A stretch of DNA of 64,000 nucleotides from Castor canadensis (Eukaryota; Chordata; Mammalia; Rodentia; Castoridae). A program made the translations under genes and the position numbers. The stretch lies in contig NC_133401.1 of assembly GCF_047511655.1 (NCBI RefSeq), positions 15,160,001-15,224,000 on the forward strand, written 5' to 3'. The notes beneath the pieces are model-generated. The model was not told where the DNA came from. It was given only the letters and a program-made list of their open reading frames with translations, and made no database searches. Positions 1 through 9,889 of this stretch are shown here, in pieces; the stretch's first letter is position 1; the number at the start of each line of letters is the position of its first letter.

Positions 1-387
1 TCAAAGAAAGTGAAGGTCAGAGATAAGCTGACCCACACGAGCACTTCTGAAAGCACCCACACATGGAGACCCGGCACAGAGACCCACAGGGACGTGTTGG
101 AAATCCAGATGGGTCCCGCACTGGGCAGCTACATCGCCTACGCTCAGTGGTGGCCTCACTTGGACCTCTCCAGTTCTCTCTGTGGCCACTTCCACTTTGA
201 AATGAGCAGGTCCTTGTCCAGGACCATTGAGGGGAAAAGGTAAACTGAAGATGAATTCAAGGTTCCTGCCAGCCGGAAAAAGGACTGATAGGCCCAGAAA
301 TACCCTTGCACAGAGGGGAAGGAAGATACATGCTGGAGAAAATGACAGAGGAAAGGAAGAAAAAGGAAATGGACATAGAGTCCACAG

Positions 388-655
388 CCCAGCCTCCTCC
401 CTCAGACCCAGGGGTCCAGAGCCCAGCCTCCTCCCTCAGACCCAGGGGTCCAGGCCCCAGCCTCCTCCCTCAGACCCAGGGGTCCAGGCCCCAGCCTCCT
501 CCCTCAGACCCAGGGGTCCAGGCCCCAGCCTCCTTCCTCAGACCCATGGGTCCAGGACTCAGCCTCCTCCCCAGGCCCAGAGGTCCAGACCCCAGCCTCC
601 TCCCACAGACCCAGAAGTCCAGGCCTCAGCCTCCTTCCTCAGACCCTTCTCTAGG
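388..655. repeat. Minisatellite, about 33-bp units
   Basis: About eight direct copies of a unit made of 'cagcctcctccctcagaccc' followed by 'aggggtccaggcc', degrading toward the right end (cccatgggtcc, ccagaagtcc). Open frames over it on the plus strand are repeat-encoded Pro/Ser/Gln-rich strings and are not taken as genes. A very similar unit is common in gene-dense human chromosome 19q13; that comparison is from memory. Confidence 0.9.
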
Positions 656-1345
656 GTCCAGGCCCAAGACTTCTGTCTCCTCTGGACTCAGAAGGTTAGG
701 TACCTGTCAGGCACAGCACAGCCCCAAAAAGACAGAACAGGGCGTCCCTGTGGCCCCCCATCACTAGCGTGCAGAGCTGTGCTGTGACACCTCAGCCAGT
801 TCCCTGGGCTTTGACTTGCTGTCTGGCTGGTTCTCCCTGCTGATCCTCAGGCATACCAGCTCCCAGTCTGCCCAGGATTCCTGCACCCCGCCCTGGCTCA
901 CGTGGGCTGGTCTCCTCCTAGGTGATTGCCATGGGGCCAGGATGAGTCTTGGAGGGCGTGGGGCCTGGGCTCCTGGGTCCCAAGGAAGGGGTTAGGGACC
1001 TGTAACCCTTAATTTGGGTGGGATTGTGTTTTGCGGGTCACTTCCTCCTCCCCACACGCTGTTCTCGTCTGAGGTTGGCAGGTTGATTTCTTGTCTCCTC
1101 CCCCTCTCTAATTCACACCACCCACACATGCAGACACATACAGTTCCCAATCCTGGGGCCCTGTCTCCAGACATATCACCTGTCCTGCAGTCTTCTGTGA
1201 TCCTCATCTCCCGACTCAGTCACCTTTCCTCAGCCTCAAGCACCTCTCTTGTTCCCAGTCCTGATGCAACTAAGGTGGGCTAATGTCTGTCTCCTCCAAC
1301 AGACTGTGAACTTCTTGGGAGCCTCCAAGGATGTTTTTGATATTA
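656..1345. other. Unassigned unique-looking sequence
   Basis: GC-moderate sequence with CA-rich stretches near 1110-1145 (cacacatgcagacacata). I see no domain-bearing frame, RNA gene or recognisable repeat here. Confidence 0.5.
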
Positions 1346-1412
1346 GATGAACAAATGGATGGATGGATGAAATGAATGGATGGATGGAAGGCTGGATGAA
1401 TGGATAAACAAA
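1346..1412. repeat. (ATGG)n-type microsatellite
   Basis: Imperfect ATGG/GGATGA tandem units (aaatggatggatggatgaaatgaatgg...). Confidence 0.85.
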
Positions 1413-1448
1413 CTAACAGAGGGTCATCAAGGGAAAGAGAGGATGAGG

Positions 1449-1776
1449 GGCTGGGAGCTATGGTTCACACCTGTAATCCCAGCTACTCATGAGGTAGAGA
1501 GCAGGAGAATCTCAGTTTGCGGCTAGCCTTGGCAAAAAGGTAATGAGTCCCTATTTTAATCAATGACACAGGCATGGTGCTACACTCTGTAATCTCAGCT
1601 ACATGGGAGGTGTAGGTAGGAGGATCACCATTTGAGGTCAGCCCCATGAAAAAATTTGAGACCCTATTTCAAAAATAAGGCAAAAAAGGGACTGAGGGTG
1701 TTGGCTCACGTGATAGAGCACCTGCTTAGCAAGGGAAAAGCCCTTAGTTCAAACCCTAGTACCATCAAAAAATAGT
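1449..1776 (+). repeat. B1 + ID-like dimeric SINE
   Basis: The B1-like left part starts at 'ggctgggagctatggttcacacctgtaatcc' and has a second internal 'ggcatggtgctacactctgtaatc' half. The ID-like part begins at about 1690 (gggactgagggtgttggctcac) and ends 'caaaccctagtaccatcaaaaaa'. Full-length three-part architecture typical of the window. Confidence 0.9.
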
Positions 1777-1831
1777 AAGAGGAAGAGATGAGGGAGATGG
1801 AGATGAAAAAAAAGTAGGAGAATGGGGATGA

Positions 1832-1845
1832 GAAAGAGAGAGAGA

Positions 1846-1905
<60 letters not shown>
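1832..1905. repeat. (GA)n microsatellite
   Basis: More than 30 AG/GA dinucleotides with few interruptions, immediately downstream of a SINE tail. Minus-strand frames rich in Leu-Ser here are artefacts of it. Confidence 0.95.
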
Positions 1906-1908
<3 letters not shown>

Positions 1909-2054
1909 TTACACATGAGATACAGACCCAACCTGGGGTGGGCAGATGTAAATGCAGACACACAGAGGAACCCAGAAGGGAAGAGGGACACTCTGATGGA
2001 TGGGCCATGCCCACAGAACGTGTCTAATAAGTGCTTATTAAATAAAATGAAGTA

Positions 2055-2086
2055 GTGCCCGGTGTGGCAGCACATATACTTAAAAG
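2055..2086 (+). ncRNA. Possible U6 snRNA 5' fragment (pseudogene)
   Basis: The stretch resembles the first ~30 nt of U6 snRNA, with an uninterrupted match 'ggcagcacatatact' and degraded bases before it. The remainder of U6 and any 3' tail are absent. A short flanking repeat 'atgaag' occurs at 2047-2052 and 2089-2094. It has no promoter and cannot be a functional gene; a chance match is not excluded. Confidence 0.45.
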
Positions 2087-2389
2087 CGATGAAGGTTTGA
2101 TCCAGCGAAGGCAGGGCTGGAGGAGGTCTCTGGCTGAAGCTGTGAGAGGAGGAGGAATGGTGAGCAGCTGAGTGGCCCCAGCAGCTGAGCCCTTCTTTCC
2201 TCCCAGGGACGATGGAGACAGAGCCAGAGGCGATCTGGCTCTGCTCTGACCAAGTCATCACAGAAGCTTGTGATGAATTTGGACTTTCCCTCGCTGTGCA
2301 AATCCTTGACTCTTCACCAGCAGTTTGTGTCCAGGGTTATTTCATAGCTTGCTTATGTGTAGGTGGACAATCATGAGTGAAGTTATTAT

Positions 2390-2480
2390 TGCTGTTACTT
2401 TTTGTGGTGCTATGTATGGAACCTAGAGTCTTGTGCATGCTAAGCACATGCTATATGACAGAGCTACCCTCCCCGTCCAC
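2390..2480 (-). repeat. ID-like SINE fragment
   Basis: Antisense ID landmarks: 'tttttgtggtgctatgtatggaacc', 'catgctaagcacatgct', 'gacagagctacc'. Strongly diverged. Confidence 0.7.
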
Positions 2481-2519
2481 GTGAGACTGAGAAATAACTT
2501 TTAAAAGTAAAGAAAAGAA

Positions 2520-2735
2520 TTGGGGCACCAGTAGCTCATGCCTGTAATCCTAGCCACTTGGGCGGCTGAGATCAAGAGGATCATAGTTCAAAGCCAGCCT
2601 GGGCAAATAGTTCACGAGACCCCATCTCCAAAATAGCCAGAGTGAAATGGACTGAAGGAGTGGCTCAAGCAGTAGACCACCTGCTTTGCAAGTTCAAAAC
2701 CCTGAGTTCAACCCCAGAGTCACCAAAAAATAAAT
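2520..2735 (+). repeat. B1 + ID-like SINE
   Basis: Starts 'ggggcaccagtagctcatgcctg' and ends 'ttcaaccccagagtcaccaaaaaa'; the ID start is 'ggactgaaggagtggctcaagc'. Confidence 0.9.
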
Positions 2736-2994
2736 CCTTTTGGATCAAAAACAGATGAAATAAAATGTATCGGGGAGACAGAGGCATAGCAGACACCAGA
2801 GGGACCCCCGATCCCTGAGGACACAGACAGGTCTCTGTGCAGAGACCTCAGGCTAGACCTCTTGATGGGTCTCATTCGCTGCTCGTGGATGCCACTGCTG
2901 GGGCCAGACCTGTCCTCTTGTGGACACTGGTCATGTGCTGAGACGAAGGATCACGACCCACAGATGGGCGGGGCCAGAGCAACATAATCTCTCT

Positions 2995-3300
2995 CTCTTT
3001 TGAGGAACTGGGGCTTGAACTCAGGACTTTGCACGTGCAAGGCAGACACTTTACCACTTAAGCTACACTCCAGTCCTTTTTGCCTTAGTTATTTTTGAGA
3101 TAGGGTCTCGATTTTTACCTTGCCAACCTGGACTGAGGTCCTCCTGTTTATACTTCCTGATGAACTGGGATTATAGGCCTGAACGACCACATGCAATTAT
3201 TGACTGAGATTCAGTCACTAGAGCTTTTTTGCTGGGCAAGCTCCCTATCTCCACCTTTTTACTAGCTAGGATTACAGGCATGAGCCACTGCACCTGGCTT
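2995..3300 (-). repeat. B1 + ID-like SINE, antisense
   Basis: Read on the minus strand: ID tail at the left (ttgaggaactggggcttgaactcagg), B1 head at the right (aggcatgagccactgcacctggct). Confidence 0.9.
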
Positions 3301-3506
3301 AGAGAGATTTCTTCTTGACTCTAGACCTCTGACCTCCATTTTCTTAGAGCACTGCTGTGGTTTCAATGTGTTTCCCAAAAGCTCATGTGTTGGAAGCTTA
3401 ACTCCTAAATTCATATGTGGATGGTCTTGAGACAAGGCCTTTGGGAGGTGACAAGTGTGGGATGAGGTCATCATGACGGGGCACCCAAGATGGCATCAGT
3501 GGCTCT

Positions 3507-3595
3507 GTTTTTTTGGCGTTTCTGGAATTCGAACTCAGGGCCTTGCGGTTGCTAGGTAGGTACTCTACCACTTGAACCACACCCCCAGCTGTGAT
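3507..3595 (-). repeat. ID-like SINE inside MaLR LTR
   Basis: Starts 'tttttttggcgtttctggaattcgaactcagggcc' and ends 'ccacttgaaccacacccccagc'. Confidence 0.85.
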
Positions 3596-3685
3596 GAGTG
3601 GTTTTATAAAAAGAGAGAGACCTCAGCCAGCACACTTGCTTTATCTCACCACACGATGCTTCCACCATCTTAAGATACAGTAAGA

Positions 3686-3815
3686 AGCAGGGCATGGTGG
3701 TGCACACCTGCAATCCCAGTACTGGGAGGCTGAGGCAGGAGGTTCATGTGTACAAGGCCAGCCTGGGCTACATGGTGAGACTCACCTCAAAAGCCAAAAC
3801 AAACCAAAATGAAAA
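3686..3815 (+). repeat. B1 SINE inside MaLR LTR
   Basis: Starts 'gcagggcatggtggtgcacacctgcaatcccag' and ends in an A-rich tail (aaaagccaaaacaaaccaaaatg). Confidence 0.85.
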
Positions 3816-3919
3816 AGATTCACCAAGAAGGCCCTCACCATATGCCGGGGCAATGCTTTTGGACTCCCTCGTCTCCAGAACTAAATAAACCTCACTTAAA
3901 ATTTTTATTACTATTTTTT

Positions 3920-4122
3920 ATGTTGCAGGCACAGCCAATTGGAATGCTGCTTTCTGCACACCTAGTTAGCATAGAGATTAAGCAACACTCTGGAGAAAAT
4001 GGATGAAAACCTTAGCCCATGTCACATCTCTGGGATCCCTCTCTTGGGACCCCTCCCAGCTCTGGGAGCTCTACTCTTTGCTGTTTTTCTATCTCAATAA
4101 ACTCTTCCATTTTACTAAAAAA
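3920..4122 (+). mobile_element. Probable ERV LTR 3' part
   Basis: From 'tgttgcaggcacagccaattgg' to 'ctcaataaactcttccattttac', with C/T-rich text (gggatccctctcttgggacc) before an AATAAA. This is the usual R/U5 style of retroviral LTRs; family not identified. Confidence 0.5.
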
Positions 4123-4215
4123 ATTATTATTATTAATTTTTGAGACAAGGTCTTACTTTGTAGGCCAGGCTGGCCTCAAACTGATGATCCTCCTGCCTCA
4201 GCCTCCCCTGAAACC
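4123..4215 (-). repeat. B1 fragment, antisense
   Basis: 'tttttgagacaaggtcttactttgtaggccaggctggcctcaaactgatgatcctcctgcctcagcctcc' is a B1 left-end fragment. Confidence 0.8.
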
Positions 4216-4494
4216 TCTTTTCTTTATAAATTTCCCAGGCTGTGGTTCAGTTATAGCAACTAAAAACAGACCAAGATAAGCACTCACTTTAGAAAGCTTG
4301 CAAATGCAATTTCTTTCTCTGCCCGTTTGAAATGAAGGTAAGTCTTCAGTCGGCATCTAGCTAGTTTTTTTAAATCTAGGAATGTCTTTCTCAGGGATCT
4401 GGGAGCCAAGTCTTTGAAATATAATCACGGAGAGAGATAGTACTCTTATCTGCCAGTCTCTGAGGGAGGGAGGAACCTAACTTTGATAAGCAAC

Positions 4495-4600
4495 AATGGG
4501 CCGGGTGCTCCCACCTGTAATCCTAGCTACTCAGGAAGCAGAGATCAGGAGGACTGTGGTTCAAAGTCAGCCTGGGCAAATAGTTTGAGAGACCCTCCCG
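4495..4600 (+). repeat. B1-type SINE fragment
   Basis: 'gggccgggtgctcccacctgtaatcctagctactcagg' through 'gggcaaatagtttgagagaccctcc'; the ID part is missing. Confidence 0.75.
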
Positions 4601-4609
4601 CCTTCCAGA

Positions 4610-4745
4610 ACTTTCTCACTGGCTCATCCAACACATCAAAGCCTCTCAAGTTTGGTTCCAATGGAGTTGAGTTTAGTCTGTGTCCGCTATGGCAATAATC
4701 TTGAATAAAGTCTCCTTTTCCTGCTTGGCTTTGTCTCTTGCGAAT
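4610..4745 (+). mobile_element. Possible LTR fragment
   Basis: 'cttgaataaagtctccttttcctgcttggctttgtctc' has an ATAAA signal followed by pyrimidine-rich text, as in LTR R/U5 regions. No partner LTR or boundaries seen. Confidence 0.35.
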
Positions 4746-5089
4746 TTTCTATGACAGAAGACACCCATCCACTGTGGACACATAGACAGGGCATCTGTGC
4801 CCTCAACTTGCCAAATCTCTGCCCCTCCCTCCAGTCAGGTCTCACTTCCCAGAACCTGTTTCTCATCCAAATTACTCTTCCAGCTTCTCTGGTCCTGTGC
4901 CAGGCTCTCTGCAGGCTGGGGCGGGGGTGGCTGTGTGGCGGAGGTCAGGGCCTCTGCAGAGTGGAGGCTGGCCAAGAAGGAGGCTGGGTTTTCTACAGCC
5001 TCTGTGGAACGTGGCCATATTGGAAGACTTCATGGCAATTCAGGTTTAGGGATTGAAGCTTACTGAGTGGGCAGACCAGCCTGAGGGGG

Positions 5090-5200
5090 TGTGTGTGTGA
5101 GAGAGAGGGAGGAGGGGGAGGGGGAGGAGGGGGAGGGGGAGAGAGAGCAGGAGGGGGAGGTCGGGAGGGGGAGGAGTGGGGGAGAAGGGGGTAAAGGGTA
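5090..5200 (+). repeat. G-rich purine tract (GGGGGA/GGAGG)n
   Basis: About 110 bases almost free of pyrimidines on the plus strand after position 5096, with many runs of four to five G separated by 1-3 bases. G-quadruplex or triplex-forming sequence is expected. The Pro/Ser-rich minus-strand frames are artefacts. Confidence 0.9.
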
Positions 5201-5632
5201 AAGGGAGAATTTATTTTCAGACTTGGACTCTGATAACCTGCAGGGACTTTGGGGTCTTTGAGGGGTCGAGTGGAGGTTCCCACTGCAAGCGGTCATGCCT
5301 GCGGGAGTGAATGACCACACAGTGCAACCTTTGGGTTCACAAGGGGGCTCATATGCAGCCCTCTGCAGATGCAGGTGACATCAGAACCCCTAGCAGTTCT
5401 GCAATGTGTCCAAGCAGGTGGTTGCACTCAGTCTGACCCAACCATGAAGGACCTACTGACCACTGTTCATGTCAAAAGACAAAAATGTCCAGATTTAGTT
5501 TAAAGAAACTCATTGGCTGTATTTGCAATTCTTGAATTCAGTAACATTACGTTTTAGAAAATAGAATGCGTGTTCCCATGAGCGGAGTGCAGGAGGTTGG
5601 TCTAAATGCTGAAGGCAGAAACAGAAGACAGA

Positions 5633-5720
5633 AACAGGCTGGGGAAGCAGCTCACTGGTAGAGTTCTTGCCTAGCATGGGCAAGGCCCTGGGTTTGAATC
5701 CCAGCACAAAAAAAAAAAAT
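5633..5720 (+). repeat. ID-like SINE
   Basis: 'gctggggaagcagctcactggtagagttcttgcctagc' to 'gaatcccagcac' plus A12. Confidence 0.85.
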
Positions 5721-5865
5721 TGGATTGGTCACTGAAAATAACTTTCCTTTTGTTCTCTTTTAAATCTCCTCCCTCTGCCATTTCCTCCCTCCCTCCCTTC
5801 CTGCCCGTGTCTGTGTGTCCATATGTGGATCTATTGAATACTTGTAATTTCAAATGCCCTACAAT

Positions 5866-5950
5866 GCTGGTGGCGTGGCTCAAGTGGTAGAGCACCTGCC
5901 TCTGCCTAGCAAGGGTGAAGTCCTGAGTTCAAGCCCCAGTGCTGCAAAAT
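5866..5950 (+). repeat. ID-like SINE
   Basis: 'gctggtggcgtggctcaagtggtagagc' to 'caagccccagtgctgcaaaa'. Confidence 0.9.
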
Positions 5951-6189
5951 GCCCTAGAACGTTCTTAAGGACACTGTGGCACTCCCCCAGCTTCCTGGTT
6001 CTGTCTGTCTCTAGGCACATTTGGAAATTTCTGGCCTCTCAGATGAAATTTTCCTAGATTTGATTTTTGTAAGCTGCTCACTAAATGTGAGTACCATCTG
6101 TCTCCAGCAATGTCACTGATGGGACAAAATCCCCCACAGTGTTTACATATAGAAATAGAGATAGCCTAGAAATCTAGCTTTTTTTGTGT

Positions 6190-6545
6190 GTGTGTGGCTT
6201 TTTGGCAGTACTAGGGTTTTGAACTCAGAGCCTCACTTGTTAGAAAGGCACTCTACCACATGAGCTACACCCTCAGCCCTTTTTGCCTTAGTCGATTTTG
6301 TGACAGGATCTCACTTTATGTCTGGTCCATGTCCTCCTGTTTATGCTTCCTGTGTAGCTGGGATGACAGGCATGAACCATCATGGCCAGCTTTTTTTTTT
6401 TTTTTCTACTTCCCCCATGGCCAGCTTTTATTGGTTGAGATGGGGTCTTTGAACTATCTGCCTGAGCTGGCCTTGAACCATTGTCCTCCCAATCCCTACC
6501 TTCTGAGTAGCAGGGATTATAGGTATGAGTCACCATGCCCAGCAA
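6190..6545 (-). repeat. B1-B1-ID composite SINE, antisense
   Basis: Left: ID core (ggcagtactagggttttgaactcag). Two antisense B1-like segments follow, separated by a T14 run near 6392, ending 'agtcaccatgcccagca'. Confidence 0.9.
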
Positions 6546-6999
6546 AATCTAGCAATTTTTAACTGACTTGAGGAATATTTAGCATTTCTGCCTTACTTGA
6601 AGGGACTCCTCTAATTAAAGATGTCACAATCATAATGACTTTCAAATATCAATTCTTAAATATCATGTAATCACTTGATTTCAATCTTTATGTTCTGCCT
6701 AACTGTTCTCCCATGCGTTATCAGAATTGTGACTCTTTTTCCCTGGAACTTAACTTGTTGCCTTGTCAAAAACCAAATCATGCATGTTGGCTGTCAATGT
6801 TTTCTTTTGTTATTTTCACAGACTCTGCCTGCTGCATCAATATTTCTAAGCAGATCTTAATTTTTAAAAGTAGTTCAGTAGCATGAAGTATATTCATTTT
6901 ATTGGGCAACCAATATCCAGAGCTTTCTATTTACAAAACTGAAACCCTATGCTCATTAAAAAATAAAAAAACTAAAAGAAAAAGAAAGAAAAATACTCA

Positions 7000-7225
7000 T
7001 TCAGGTGCCAGTGGCTCACTTCTGTAACCCCAGCTACTTGGGAAGCTGAGACCAGGAGGATTGCAGTTGAAGGTCAGCCTGGGAAAATAGTTCTCCAGAC
7101 CATCTCTCCAAAAGAACCGGACCAAAAGGGACTGGACGTGTGGCTCAAACGGTAGAGCGCCTGCTTTACAAGGCAGAGGTCCACAGTTCAAACCCCAGTC
7201 CCACCACAAAACAGAAAAAAAGAAA
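7000..7225 (+). repeat. B1 + ID-like SINE
   Basis: Head 'caggtgccagtggctcacttctgtaacccc'; ID core 'gactggacgtgtggctcaaacggtagagcgcc'; tail rich in AAAC/AAAG. Confidence 0.9.
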
Positions 7226-7278
7226 AACAAAACAAAGCCAAACTCCCTTCCTGTCATCCACCTGCCCCCAAGCCCCTG

Positions 7279-7725
7279 GTGTCTTAGTCTGTTTTCCATT
7301 GCAGTAACTGAGCACCACAGACTGGGTAATTTATAAAGAATAGAGGCTTATTTAGCTCACAGTTCTGGAAAGTCCAAGAGCATGGCAGGATTTAGCTGCA
7401 CCTTAAGATGGCAAGGTCAGGGCTGGTGAAGCGGCTCAAGCGATAGAGCGCCTGCCTAGCAAGTGCAAGGCTAAATTCAAACCCCAGTGCTGCAAAAACC
7501 AAACAAACAACAAAAAAGGGCATTGAAGGATGGCGAGGTCATCACATGGTACGTCTACTAGCTCTGGTCTTTCTCTCCTTGCACAATCACTAATACCATC
7601 ACAGGGGCCCCACCCTGATGACCTCATCCCATCCTAATTACTCCCCAAATGTACGTAACAACCAACCCCTTACGAATCTGGAGGTTAAGTTCCAACACAG
7701 GAGCTTCTAGGGGCACATAGTGCCT
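7279..7725 (-). mobile_element. MaLR-type LTR, antisense, split by a SINE
   Basis: 'gtcttagtctgttttccattgcagtaactgagcaccacagactgggtaatttataaagaatagaggcttatttagctcacagttctgg' is the antisense 3' end of MLT1/MST-class LTRs. It resumes after an ID-like SINE (about 7418-7512) with 'gcacaatcactaataccatcacaggggccccaccctgatgacctcatc'. Confidence 0.75.
7418..7512 (+). repeat. ID-like SINE inside MaLR LTR
   Basis: 'agggctggtgaagcggctcaagcgatagagcgcctgcctagc' to 'aaaccccagtgctgcaaaaacc'. Confidence 0.9.
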
Positions 7726-7839
7726 GGCAAGTGCCATCCTATTTTGTTCCTACGGATGTGACTGCCCTTATAAACCTCACCTAAGTGAATCCTACTGTTT
7801 GTCCTTTTGTGACTGGTTCCATTCATTCACCACAATGTT

Positions 7840-7915
7840 CTTTTTTTTTTATTATTATTCATATGTGCATACAAGGCTTGGGTCAATTCTCCCCCCTGCA
7901 TCACAATGTTCTTAA
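7840..7915 (-). mobile_element. L1 3' end fragment, antisense
   Basis: T10 then 'attattattcatatgtgcatacaaggcttgggtcaattctccccc', resembling the 3' terminus of a lineage-specific L1 read backwards. Confidence 0.5.
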
Positions 7916-7997
7916 GGCTTATCCATGCTGTGATGTAGTTTCTTCCTCCTCTCTCCCCTTCTTATTTTCTATTCATTTATTTGTTTGTTTATTTATT

Positions 7998-8290
7998 TAT
8001 TGCAGTACTAGGATTTGGACTCAGGTCCTACATCTTAAGCCACTCCACCAGTCTTTTTTTTTTTTTGTGATGGGATTTTTCGAGATGGGATCTCGAGAAC
8101 TATTTGCCCTGGCAGGCTTTGAACCACGATCCTCCTGATCTCTGCCTCCTGAGTAGCTGGGATTACAGGTGTGAGCCACTGCCCCCTGGCTCTCTCTTCC
8201 CTTCTTAGAACAGTCTCAACTCCAACTCCCAATCCTCCTGCCTCAGCCTCCCAAGTGCTGGAATTATAGGCATGAACCACCATCCCCAGT
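7998..8290 (-). repeat. ID-like + B1 SINEs, antisense
   Basis: ID core at 'attgcagtactaggatttggactcagg', a T12 run at about 8055, then B1 segments ending 'gcatgaaccaccatccccagt'. Confidence 0.9.
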
Positions 8291-8346
8291 TCATTCTTCA
8301 GTGGATATTTTCCACTTTCAGAGTTTGAAATAAAGATTAATTATGG

Positions 8347-8540
8347 GGCCAGACACGGTGGCTCATTCCTGTAATCTAGCTACTCAGGAGGCAGAGATTG
8401 GGCGGGTCAAGGTTCAAGGCCAGTGGGAGCAAAAGATTCTGAAGACCCTGTAGTTGGGAGTGATAGTTTGCACCTGTCAATCCAGCCATGAGGCCGCCCT
8501 GGGCTACAAAGTCTCAAAAAGCAAAAATAAAACAAAAGAT
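8347..8540 (+). repeat. B1-type SINE
   Basis: Head 'gggccagacacggtggctcattcctg', internal second half 'agttgggagtgatagtttgcacctgtcaatcc', A-rich tail 'aaagcaaaaataaaacaaaag'. Confidence 0.85.
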
Positions 8541-8574
8541 TCTTAATCGTTTCCCCTCTTGCAGTCATCTTCCT

Positions 8575-8645
8575 TTATTGTCTTTAGGTGGTAGTAGGAG
8601 TTGAACTCAGGGCTTTGAGTGGATCCCTGAGCCCTCCGCCAGCCT
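8575..8645 (-). repeat. ID-like SINE fragment
   Basis: 'ggtggtagtaggagttgaactcagggctttgag...ccctgagccctccgcc', diverged. Confidence 0.6.
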
Positions 8646-8777
8646 TCCTTGGGTGACACAAGGTGAAGGTAGAGGTGGTGCTGAGTCACCCGTGGCTAAG
8701 TGCCACGTTCACCTAATACAGCAGTGGGGCAGGTTTCTCCTTCTGCCACCTTCTTTTCCTCTCAAACTTTACTAACC

Positions 8778-9090
8778 TGAGTATGGAGGCTGACGCCTGC
8801 AATCCTAGCGACTCAGGAGGCAGAGATCGGGAGGATCACAGTTCTAGGCCAGTCCGGGCAAAAAGTTCACGAGACCCTATCTCAACCAGTAAAAAGCTGG
8901 GTGTGATGGCACATGCCTGCCATCCCAGCTACTCGGGGCGCATAAATAGGAGGTTCTTGGTCCAGACGTGGGCCCAGGCATAAATGTCAGGCCCTATTTG
9001 AAAAATACCTACAGCAAAAAAGACTGGGAGATTTGGCTGAAGTGGTAGAGCACCTGCCTGGCAAGGGCAAAAAGAATTATTCAAACACCC
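8778..9090 (+). repeat. B1-B1-ID SINE
   Basis: 'gtatggaggctgacgcctgcaatcctag' head, second B1 half at 'gctgggtgtgatggcacatgcctgcc', ID core 'gactgggagatttggctgaagtggtagagc'. The ID 3' end is degraded. Confidence 0.9.
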
Positions 9091-9159
9091 AATAATTTTT
9101 ATATTAGCTTTCCATTTTCAGACAGTAATTATTTTTCCATTTATTTATTTAATAAATTT

Positions 9160-9232
9160 ATTTAGGCGGTTCTGGGGCTTGAACTCACACTTGCTAGGCA
9201 GGCACTCCACCCCTTGAGCCACGCCTCAGTCT
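9160..9232 (-). repeat. ID-like SINE fragment, antisense
   Basis: 'ggcggttctggggcttgaactcacacttgctaggcaggcactcc...gagccacgcctcagtc'. Confidence 0.85.
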
Positions 9233-9585
9233 TTTTTTTTTTTTTTTAACACTCCTCAGTCTTAATAGTTTATTTTTATACTGATGAAATTTCCAAAGCA
9301 ATGATAAACAAGTGTTCTAATAACGCAACAAACTATTGCATAATCCTCTTTAATTTCTACCCACTCATGTTCCTTGTGAATTATTAATGGCAGTTAGGTC
9401 CTTGTTAACTCATAGTGATTCACAGCAGGTGAAAAGACGTGCAGGTTTAAATTTGCAGTTCTACCAACCCAATCTGGCACTGTGACTAATTGGCTGAAAA
9501 TATGAACCAAAATATGAAATACCAAATACAGCTAATGGTACACACTAATTAGGATTAAAAAAAATTCTCTGTGTTTAAGGAAAAA
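9233..9585. other. AT-rich unassigned sequence
   Basis: Starts with a T17 run that could be a retroposon tail on the minus strand. The body has no frame or repeat I can name. Confidence 0.4.
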
Positions 9586-9594
9586 ACTCAAAAC

Positions 9595-9675
9595 AGTTGC
9601 CTGTTGAGAAGCACAGGCTGTGAGTGCTTGGCGGGCAAGACCCTGGGTTCAGTCCCCAGCACGGCAAAAAATTAG
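9595..9675 (+). repeat. ID-like SINE, 5' degraded
   Basis: 'gtgagtgcttggcgggcaagaccctgggttcagtccccagcacggcaaaaaa'. Confidence 0.75.
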
Positions 9676-9680
9676 ATGAT

Positions 9681-9880
9681 AAGCTGGACGCCAGTGGCTC
9701 ACACCTGTAATCCCAGCTACTGAGGGAGAAGAGATCAGAAGGATCGTGGTTCAAAGCCAGCCCAGGCAAATAGTTCGTGAGCCCCTATCTTGAAAATACC
9801 CAACACAAAAAAAGGGCTGGTGGAGTGACGCAAGGTGTAGGTCCTGAGTTCAAATCCCAGTACTGCAAAAAAAAAAATTA
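9681..9880 (+). repeat. B1 + ID-like SINE
   Basis: 'gctggacgccagtggctcacacctg' to 'caaatcccagtactgcaaaaaaaaaa'; the ID middle (gcctagcaag) is deleted, as in the 'gtgtaggtcctgagttc' subtype. Confidence 0.9.
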
Positions 9881-9889
9881 GATGGTAAG

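Larger units (their letters stand above)
3351..3900 (+). mobile_element. MaLR-type (ERVL-MaLR) solo LTR, broken by two SINEs
   Basis: 'tgctgtggtttcaatgtgt...cccaaaagctcatgtgttggaag' and 'ggcctttgggaggtgacaag' are hallmarks of MLT1/MST-class LTRs. The 3' end runs through 'ccagaactaaataaacctc' with a polyadenylation signal. An ID-like SINE (about 3507-3593, minus) and a B1 (about 3686-3815, plus) sit inside it, so it predates both. Confidence 0.75.

Noticed and set aside
227-787. Pro-rich 186-aa and 153-aa plus frames
   Set aside because: Both run through the minisatellite and simply translate its 33-bp unit; no start context, splice signal or domain.
1706-2261. Leu/Ser-rich minus frames of 102 and 170 aa
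   Set aside because: Created by the (GA)n microsatellite read on the opposite strand plus SINE sequence.
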